8,114 bases of DNA, taken from an uncultured delta proteobacterium. Lineage in GTDB: Bacteria; Myxococcota_A; Polyangia; Polyangiales; Polyangiaceae. Positions 1-8,114 of the stretch are shown piece by piece. The DNA lies in assembly GCA_903893335.1 (NCBI GenBank), contig CAITLX010000154.1:1-8114 (forward strand), in the 5' to 3' direction. The notes below the pieces were generated by a model, which worked only from the letters and a program-made list of their open reading frames with translations, was not told the origin of the DNA and made no database searches. The translations under genes and the position numbers were made by a program. Positions within the stretch are counted from its first letter, which is position 1. Each line of letters opens with the position of its first letter.

Positions 1-96
1 AGCCAGTTCGGTCCTCTCACGGTCGCGCTGGGCACGACGACGCGCCAGATGTTCACGCTCTCGAAGACGTTCCTCTGCGCGGAACCGCCGCACTGA
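1..96 (+). CDS. C-terminal end of an unidentified protein (5' truncated)
   Basis: Reading frame 1 is open from the first base and closes with TGA at 94-96, giving 31 residues that end in FLCAEPPH. Nearly all third codon positions in this frame are G or C, as expected for a coding frame in this genome, so I treat it as the 3' end of a gene entering from the left. The segment holds one cysteine close to the C-terminus and alternating hydrophobic and Thr/Ser residues that would fit a beta-rich secreted protein. That is only an impression. No family can be named from so short a piece. A short GC-rich hairpin follows the stop. Confidence 0.5.
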   Translation, partial: SQFGPLTVALGTTTRQMFTLSKTFLCAEPPH

Positions 97-108
97 CGCA
101 CGCTAAGC

Positions 109-125
109 CCGCCCCCCTCGGGCGG
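109..125 (+). terminator. Candidate hairpin after the truncated gene
   Basis: CCGCCC at 109-114 and GGGCGG at 120-125 form a perfect 6-bp stem with a 5-nt loop, starting 12 nt after the stop of the upstream gene. No T tract follows, so this is not a canonical intrinsic terminator. Such stems also arise easily by chance in DNA this GC-rich. The rest of the 97-259 gap shows nothing clear. Confidence 0.3.
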
Positions 126-250
126 CGTTCACGCACGTGACGGCGGGGGCTCGTGTCGCGGCCCGGCGACATGAGCCCCGTCGGCGAGCGCGCTCGGGGC
201 GCGGCGCTCGTACGAAGCAGACGGGCGTATCGTTGACCCCCATTGAAGTT

Positions 251-254
251 GGAG
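251..254 (+). promoter_or_regulatory. Ribosome binding site deciding the start at 260
   Basis: GGAG at 251-254 lies 5 nt before the ATG at 260. The frame stays open upstream to a GTG at 137, but the upstream stretch is an Arg-rich, non-conserved-looking translation. The ATG at 260 is followed directly by a good signal peptide. Both facts favour 260 as the start. Confidence 0.75.
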
Positions 255-259
255 CACAC

Positions 260-1270
260 ATGCAGACGCGCAAGGTCATCATTCGCACCCTCTCGATCGC
301 TACCGTCGCCGCAGTTGCCGCCTCGCTCGCCCCGTCGGCTGAGGGCGCGGCTGGCACGACCACGACGTCGACCACCCCGAGCAAGACGAGCACGCTGCAG
401 CAGGCGGCGAAGAACGTCTACCAGCCTGCCTGGAAATCCGCGCCGACGACCGCGCTCGCGTACGACTGCGTCGCGCTCCCCCTCACGCTGACCAACAAGT
501 CGATCGTCGCCGGGGCGCCTGCCGTGCCCACCGGAGGTGCCGTGCTCACGCTGTCAGCGACCGGCGCCACGCTCTACAGCGACGCGAAATGCTCCGTCGC
601 GGCGAGCACCTTCACGATGACCGCGCCGAGCGCGACCGTCTACCTGCGCGCGCCGATCCCCGCGTTCACCCCGGCCAACACTCCCATCAGCGTCACCGTC
701 ACGGCGGCCGGCGACGGCACGACGGTGCTCTCGGCGAGCACGACGCTGACCATCAACCGCCCCGCCAAGGCGCGGCTCGTCATCACGAAGTTGACGCCGT
801 CGGGCATGTATCGCACTGGATCCTACACGGAAGCGCCGCCGTACAAGTGCGGCGTCCACGTGGTGTTCACGGCCACGGTCGTCAATGTGGGGCAGGTCGC
901 GTCGGCGCCCGGCTCGGCGCTCTGGCTCGGCTGCCCCGGGTGGAGCGGGGAGGCGCCTGTCCCGTACTTCCAGTGCGGCGAGATGGGAGCTCCCGCGGGG
1001 CTCGGTGGCTGCCTGGCCATCCCCGCGGGAGCGACGGTCACCACCGACGGACCGGCGCCGCTTGGGACCTTCTGGAACTTGAGCTGCGACGTTGCGACGG
1101 CCTCCGCGGCGCAGAACACGCCAACGACGTTGACCGGCAGCGAGGTCGTCAGCTGGACGACCAAGGTTCCGGGCGTCGAGTACTACGGCAGTGGGAGCCT
1201 GAAGCTCGCCGACATCTGCGCCCAGGCGCAGTCGTCGGGCACCATCGACGGCAGCTGCAAGTGGCAATGA
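260..1270 (+). CDS. Secreted Ig-like/CARDB-like protein of unknown function
   Basis: This gene encodes 336 residues. Residues 1-30 form a signal peptide: a basic start (MQTRK), a hydrophobic core to about residue 24, then a likely signal peptidase I site near SAEGA. There is no lipobox, so the product should be released to the periplasm or outside. A Thr/Ser-rich linker spans about 33-45. Residues 68-167 look like a beta-sandwich with a GATLYSDAKC segment, which resembles 'YSD..C' stretches I recall from myxobacterial exported proteins. Residues 170-320 resemble a CARDB or DUF11-type Ig-like fold (VFTATVVNVG at 202-211). Nine cysteines (70, 111, 197, 225, 239, 251, 276, 320, 333) suggest disulfides. 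The start is set by GGAG 5 nt upstream. No catalytic motif is visible, and adhesion or surface binding is only a guess. The gene is convergent with pgeF. Confidence 0.85.
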   Translation: MQTRKVIIRTLSIATVAAVAASLAPSAEGAAGTTTTSTTPSKTSTLQQAAKNVYQPAWKSAPTTALAYDCVALPLTLTNKSIVAGAPAVPTGGAVLTLSATGATLYSDAKCSVAASTFTMTAPSATVYLRAPIPAFTPANTPISVTVTAAGDGTTVLSASTTLTINRPAKARLVITKLTPSGMYRTGSYTEAPPYKCGVHVVFTATVVNVGQVASAPGSALWLGCPGWSGEAPVPYFQCGEMGAPAGLGGCLAIPAGATVTTDGPAPLGTFWNLSCDVATASAAQNTPTTLTGSEVVSWTTKVPGVEYYGSGSLKLADICAQAQSSGTIDGSCKWQ

Positions 1271-1287
1271 CCCGGCGCTGACGCGTG

Positions 1288-1318
1288 GAGGGGGGCCATT
1301 GCACCCATGGCTCCCCTC
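1288..1318 (+). terminator. Hairpin between convergent genes, likely terminator
   Basis: The arms at 1288-1299 and 1307-1318 pair over 12 positions, 11 Watson-Crick plus one G-T, around a 7-nt loop. The hairpin starts 17 nt after the stop of the secreted-protein gene. In a + strand transcript the odd pair is an acceptable G-U; in a minus-strand transcript it becomes C-A, so the stem is better for the + strand gene. No T tract follows. This is by far the longest clean stem I found in the window. Confidence 0.55.
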
Positions 1319-1355
1319 GCGCTCTCGGTCACTCCTGCGCCCATCGACGTCGTGG

Positions 1356-1373
1356 GCGCGCGGAGGGGCGCGC
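1356..1373 (-). terminator. Small GC hairpin just after pgeF
   Basis: GCGCGC at 1356-1361 and again at 1368-1373 (self-complementary) could form a 6-bp stem with a 6-nt loop directly after the pgeF stop codon (1375-1377). There is no T tract, and GCGCGC is frequent in this sequence, so support is weak. Confidence 0.2.
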
Positions 1374-1374
1374 G

Positions 1375-2184
1375 CTACGGCATCCACTGCGTAGGCGTCG
1401 GGTCCGCGACCTGGCGCCCGACGATCGCCGCGACCTGTCGCCCCGAGCGCTCGCGGTCGCGGCGGAACGAGAAGAACGCCGCGGCCTCGCAGCGCGTGCA
1501 GCCGTGCACGTCGTCGATGGCGGCGTCGGCCAGCCCCGAGGCGATGAGCTGCCAGCGCACGATGCGCCGCAGATCCACGTGCGGTCGCGCCGAGCCGGCT
1601 CGCACCACGGCCAGCGCCTCGGGGGCGCACGCGTCGAGGCGCGCGGCCACGTCGTCGCCGACCTCGAAGCAGCACGCCTCGAGGTGGGGCCCGATCGCGG
1701 CGACCAGCGTAGGCGCGGCGTCGAGCCTCGCGACGAGCGCGCGCACGGCGGCGCCCACCACGTCGACCTCGGTGCCCTGCCACCCGCTGTGGATGGCCGC
1801 GACGGCCCCGCTGCGCAGATCGGCCACGAGCACCGGGACGCAGTCGGCGGTGCGCACGGCGAGCGCCACGCCGGGCGCGCGGGTGACGAGCGCATCGGCC
1901 TCGGTGCGCGCGACGTCCCCCTGCGCGTCGCCTGGCCCGACCTCGCGCACCGCGCGGCCGTGCACCTGCGAGACGACGTGCAGGCGCGAGGGCTCGACGC
2001 CGAGCGCGCCCGCGACGAGCGCGAGGTTGGCGCGCACGGTGTCGGCGTCGACGCCCGGGTGCGTGGCGCAGTCGAGCGAGTCGAACGGCGGCGGGCTGGT
2101 GCCCCCCCGTCGCCCGAAGAAGCCGTGCGCGAAGCCCTCGGCGACGAGCCGGGGCGAGCGCCGCGCGATCTCGGGGAGGCCCAC
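1375..2184 (-). CDS. pgeF: PgeF/YfiH family (Cu-oxidase_4, laccase-domain) protein
   Basis: This gene encodes 269 residues, a normal length for the family. The signatures appear in order: HGFFGRRGG at 20-28, QVHG with His75, TADC with Cys115, HSGWQG with His132, IGP at 164-166, CCFEVG at 171-176, and FFSFRRD near the C-terminus. His75, Cys115 and His132 correspond to the conserved metal-binding His-Cys-His set. Family members are cytoplasmic. E. coli YfiH/PgeF is described as a peptidoglycan editing factor that removes precursors carrying L-Ser instead of L-Ala; relatives act as purine nucleoside phosphorylase/adenosine deaminase or are labelled polyphenol oxidase. The start is GTG at 2184; an in-frame stop at 2194-2196 rules out a longer protein. 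No strong Shine-Dalgarno is visible. A tandem repeat begins 32 nt upstream and separates it from the kinase-like gene on the same strand. Confidence 0.93.
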   Translation of the reverse strand: MGLPEIARRSPRLVAEGFAHGFFGRRGGTSPPPFDSLDCATHPGVDADTVRANLALVAGALGVEPSRLHVVSQVHGRAVREVGPGDAQGDVARTEADALVTRAPGVALAVRTADCVPVLVADLRSGAVAAIHSGWQGTEVDVVGAAVRALVARLDAAPTLVAAIGPHLEACCFEVGDDVAARLDACAPEALAVVRAGSARPHVDLRRIVRWQLIASGLADAAIDDVHGCTRCEAAAFFSFRRDRERSGRQVAAIVGRQVADPTPTQWMP

Positions 2185-2216
2185 GTCGCGACGCTACCAC
2201 GCGCGCCCGCGTCCCC

Positions 2217-2347
2217 AGCGACGCAGCAACACGACCCTCGTGGGCGGCGCTTCAGCGACCGAGCAGCACGACCCCGACGGGCGGCGCTTCAGCGACGGAG
2301 CAACACGACCCTCGTGGGCGGCGCTTCAGCGACGGAGCAACACGACC
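2217..2347. repeat. 37-bp tandem repeat, three full copies plus a 20-bp partial
   Basis: Full copies lie at 2217-2253, 2254-2290 and 2291-2327, with a 20-bp partial copy at 2328-2347. Copies 1 and 3 differ at one of 37 positions; copy 2 differs from copy 3 at six, four of them clustered. The partial copy lies inside the last codons of the kinase-like gene (its stop is 2326-2328). Read on the minus strand, each unit therefore repeats the end of that gene, coding VVLLRR and, except in the copy nearest pgeF, its TGA. Copies 1 and 3 also contain CACGACCCTCGTG (2230-2242, 2304-2316), a 5-bp inverted repeat with a 3-nt loop. The array fills most of the gap to pgeF and would lie in its leader if the two genes are co-transcribed. 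Confidence 0.95.
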
Positions 2348-3498
2348 GTGAGCGCCGCGCCGATGAGCGCCGCCACGATGAGCGCGAGCAGCCCCGCCAC
2401 CGCGCTGACCGCGGGGCTCGGCGGCAGCGAGCGCGGACGCAGGAGCTGCACCTGGCGCGCGCGGCGATCGTACGGGGGTGGGGGGAACGCGCTCGTGCGG
2501 TTGATCTCGCGCCGGTGCGGGTGCGCGAGGCCGACGTGGTCGCAGTTGCCGTAGTCCGAGAGGTCGGCCAGGAGCTCGGTCACCGACGGGTAGCGGGCGC
2601 TCGGCGTCTCGACGACGCAGCGCCGCACGATGCGCACCAGCCCCGCGGGGGCGTCGGCGATCGACTCGAGCACCGGGACGGCCTCGGGCCCCTCGGGGGG
2701 GTCGATCGAGAGCAGCAGGAACTGCAGCAGGCGGCCGAGCGCGTAGAGGTCGCTCGCGGCGTCGGCGGGGGCGCCGTCGCGCACCTCGGGGGCGACGTAC
2801 GCCGTGTAACGCTGCACGTTGTTGGGGTCGCGCGCGACGACGCGCGCCACGTCGACGAAGCCCACGTCGCCGAGCAGCGGCCGCTGGTCGTCGTCGAGCA
2901 GCACGTTGCCGGGGCGCAGGCAGCCGTGCACGAGGCCGGCGCCGTGCAGCGCGCGCACCGCGCTCGCCACGCGCCGGAACGCCGCGAGCCGCTCGTCGAG
3001 CGACCAGCCGAGGTGGCGCACGTCCACGAGCGAGCCTCGCGTCCAGAGGTCGGTCGCGTAGGCCCGGCCGCTCGCATCGACCGACCGCGCGCGGATGACG
3101 CCGCCCGCCCCGGTCGCGCGCGAGAAGCGCAGCAGGCGCGAGGCTGCGTCGGCGAAGCGCGCGGCCTGGTCGGCGTCGGCCCCGCCCGCGAGCGCGTGCA
3201 CGGCGATCTCGCGGCCGCTCGGCGCGCGCGCGCGCCACACCGTCTTGAACCACGCGCGCGCCACCTGCGTCTCGACGGTCGCGCCCGCGAGCTTGTCGCC
3301 CGGCACCGGGTCGCGCCACGCCGCGTCGGGGTCGAACTGCACCGTCGGCGCCGGCAACCCGTCGGGGTCGGGCGTCCAGGTCACCTGCTTGATCTCGCTG
3401 ACGGCCTCGTCGTCGGCGCGCACCGTCACGCGCACGTCGTCGGGCGACGCCTTCGGCGCGAGGCGCAGCGGCGGTCGGTCGGAGTCGGGGCGAGCCAT
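2326..3498 (-). CDS. Kinase-like protein, probable tail-anchored pseudokinase
   Basis: This gene encodes 390 residues. Residues about 65-315 follow the bacterial Ser/Thr (Hanks-type) kinase fold, but key residues are replaced. The VAIK lysine position reads IAVHAL (His101). HRDLKPxN reads HGCLRPGN at 191-198, losing the catalytic Asp and the following Lys but keeping Asn198. DFG reads DVG (211-213). No glycine-rich loop is evident. APE (236-238) and DLYALG (250-255) are kept, so the fold is probably intact while phosphotransfer is doubtful. Residues about 364-388 form one hydrophobic helix ending LLRR at the extreme C-terminus, so the protein should be tail-anchored with the kinase-like domain in the cytoplasm. 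The start is ATG at 3498, with GGAA 9 nt upstream. It lies 182 nt downstream of uvrB on the same strand. Its last codons are part of the tandem repeat. A scaffold or sensor role is inferred only. Confidence 0.88.
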   Translation of the reverse strand: MARPDSDRPPLRLAPKASPDDVRVTVRADDEAVSEIKQVTWTPDPDGLPAPTVQFDPDAAWRDPVPGDKLAGATVETQVARAWFKTVWRARAPSGREIAVHALAGGADADQAARFADAASRLLRFSRATGAGGVIRARSVDASGRAYATDLWTRGSLVDVRHLGWSLDERLAAFRRVASAVRALHGAGLVHGCLRPGNVLLDDDQRPLLGDVGFVDVARVVARDPNNVQRYTAYVAPEVRDGAPADAASDLYALGRLLQFLLLSIDPPEGPEAVPVLESIADAPAGLVRIVRRCVVETPSARYPSVTELLADLSDYGNCDHVGLAHPHRREINRTSAFPPPPYDRRARQVQLLRPRSLPPSPAVSAVAGLLALIVAALIGAALTVVLLRR

Positions 3499-3523
3499 GG
3501 GAGTCGTTTCCGTCGAATCTCGG

Positions 3524-3541
3524 GGGGTAACCCCAAGTGTA
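3524..3541 (-). promoter_or_regulatory. Inverted repeat and possible -10 box upstream of the kinase-like gene
   Basis: GGGG-TAA-CCCC at 3524-3534 is a perfect 4-bp inverted repeat about 26 nt upstream of the ATG at 3498. On the minus strand it directly follows TACACT (3541-3536), which matches the sigma-70 -10 consensus at four of six positions. I see no convincing -35 at the right spacing. It could mark a separate promoter for the kinase-like gene with an operator-like site next to it, but the evidence is slight. Confidence 0.22.
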
Positions 3542-3604
3542 GCGCGCGGAGGGTGCGTTGGGCGAGTCTACGGCAGGTCCTCCAAGGTCTGGAATCGGTC
3601 CATG

Positions 3605-3675
3605 GGCGCAGGCCACCCCCCGGACGCGCGCCCCACCCGGGCCCACGTCGCTCGAGCTTGCTCCCCCCCTGCGCC
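3605..3675 (-). terminator. Structured G-rich region after uvrB, possible terminator
   Basis: GGCGCAGG at 3605-3612 and CCTGCGCC at 3668-3675 are perfect 8-bp inverted arms enclosing 55 nt, starting just after the uvrB stop. On the minus strand the enclosed part carries G runs of 7, 3, 3, 4 and 6 and the short palindrome GCTCGAGC. A uvrB transcript could fold here, by the long stem or through G-tract stacking. There is no U tract. It may separate uvrB from the kinase-like gene. Confidence 0.3.
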
Positions 3676-3680
3676 TCAGG

Positions 3681-5756
<2,076 letters not shown>

Positions 5757-5765
5757 GGGGGGGGG
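5757..5765. repeat. Run of nine G next to the uvrB start codon
   Basis: Nine consecutive G (nine C on the uvrB strand) directly abut the GTG start. They occupy the place where a Shine-Dalgarno sequence would be expected. Mononucleotide runs of this length are prone to slippage and also to sequencing error. Confidence 0.9.
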
Positions 5766-5767
5766 CG

Positions 5768-5796
5768 ACTATCCGGTACGCGCCCGGGTCGCGCAA
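5768..5796 (-). promoter_or_regulatory. Candidate uvrB promoter
   Basis: On the minus strand, TTGCGC (5796-5791) and GATAGT (5773-5768) are separated by exactly 17 nt. GATAGT matches the -10 consensus at four of six positions, and the -35 keeps only TTG. Initiation at the usual distance would fall near 5761, about five bases before the GTG, so the mRNA would be almost leaderless. That would fit the absence of a ribosome binding site. Myxobacterial promoters often deviate from consensus, so this is tentative. Confidence 0.3.
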
Positions 5797-5826
5797 GGCG
5801 GGTGGGGGCGCCCCGGGCGAGTTCCC

Positions 5827-5847
5827 GAAGGAGAGGGGAGGGGGGGG
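5827..5847 (+). repeat. 21-nt all-purine tract in the divergent spacer
   Basis: Bases 5827-5847 are all purines and end in eight G. The tract sits mid-way in the spacer between uvrB and the lipoprotein gene. Its G tracts could stack into a quadruplex or triplex form. No function can be assigned from sequence alone. Elsewhere in the spacer I see no convincing promoter for the lipoprotein gene; TTGACG at 5888-5893 has no good -10 at normal spacing. Confidence 0.6.
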
Positions 5848-5943
5848 CTCGCGCGCACCCGCTGCACGGCTGCGTGGGCGGGCGTCCTTGACGCGGGCCG
5901 GTCGGGTGCGGTCTCCTTACTGGATCGGCCTCGGGCAGGCCGC

Positions 5944-5948
5944 GGAGG
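5944..5948 (+). promoter_or_regulatory. Strong ribosome binding site for the lipoprotein gene
   Basis: GGAGG at 5944-5948 lies 6 nt before the ATG at 5955. It is the best Shine-Dalgarno in the window and fixes the start of a frame that otherwise has no end here. Confidence 0.85.
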
Positions 5949-5954
5949 TTTCGC

Positions 5955-8114
<2,160 letters not shown>

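Noticed and set aside
233..238. TTGACC as a -35 box for the secreted-protein gene
   Set aside because: A matching -10 would fall on the start codon itself, where no suitable hexamer is seen.
137..259. N-terminal extension of the secreted protein to a GTG at 137
   Set aside because: The extension is Arg-rich and would bury the signal peptide; ATG 260 has GGAG at correct spacing.
554..2200. A 548-residue minus-strand frame overlapping pgeF and the secreted-protein gene
   Set aside because: It is Arg-rich with no domain signature; pgeF in a neighbouring frame has the full conserved motif set.
2217..2347. The 37-bp repeats as a CRISPR array
   Set aside because: The copies abut one another with no spacers, one copy is diverged, and no cas gene is nearby. 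It is a simple tandem duplication.
3221..3236. A 16-bp palindrome of alternating G and C in the kinase-like gene
   Set aside because: It follows from Arg/Ala codons in very GC-rich DNA; it could favour Z-DNA but nothing indicates a function.
5757..5954. LexA/SOS operator upstream of uvrB
   Set aside because: I read the spacer for GAACN4GTTC-type and CTG-N10-CAG-type sites and found no convincing match, so SOS control is not supported from this sequence.

Overview
The window is very GC-rich, and the real genes show strong G/C preference at codon third positions. The best taxonomic clue is the truncated lipoprotein at the right edge. It has an Ala/Asp-rich linker, a dense cysteine-rich region with a CGDG...GEECDDGN motif of the kind known as the Myxococcales-type Cys-rich repeat, and then tryptophan-marked repeats. 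With the secreted Ig-like protein at the left and a Ser/Thr-kinase-like protein in the middle, this points to a myxobacterium (Myxococcota, probably Polyangia-like). The assignment is inferred from protein style; no rRNA or other marker is present.

Layout, left to right: (1) the last 31 codons of an unidentified + strand gene (1-96); (2) a + strand gene for a secreted 336-residue protein with Ig-like character (260-1270); (3) a hairpin in the convergent gap; (4) a minus-strand block read right to left: uvrB (5756-3681), a 390-residue kinase-like protein that lacks key catalytic residues and ends in a membrane segment (3498-2326), and a pgeF/YfiH-family gene (2184-1375); (5) a 198-bp divergent spacer with long G runs; (6) a + strand lipoprotein gene that starts at 5955 and runs off the window with no stop (720 residues visible).

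uvrB is a complete, conserved nucleotide excision repair gene with all expected motifs; its partners uvrA and uvrC are not here. The kinase-like gene and pgeF may share a transcript, but no functional link can be shown. The two + strand genes both encode exported proteins and look like independent envelope or extracellular accessory genes.

The least ordinary features are a 37-bp tandem repeat between the kinase-like gene and pgeF, whose unit carries the last codons of the kinase-like gene; the predicted tail-anchored pseudokinase itself; and the lipoprotein combining a 37-cysteine stalk with about seven propeller-like repeats. I found no CRISPR array, tRNA, rRNA, transposase, integrase or phage gene.
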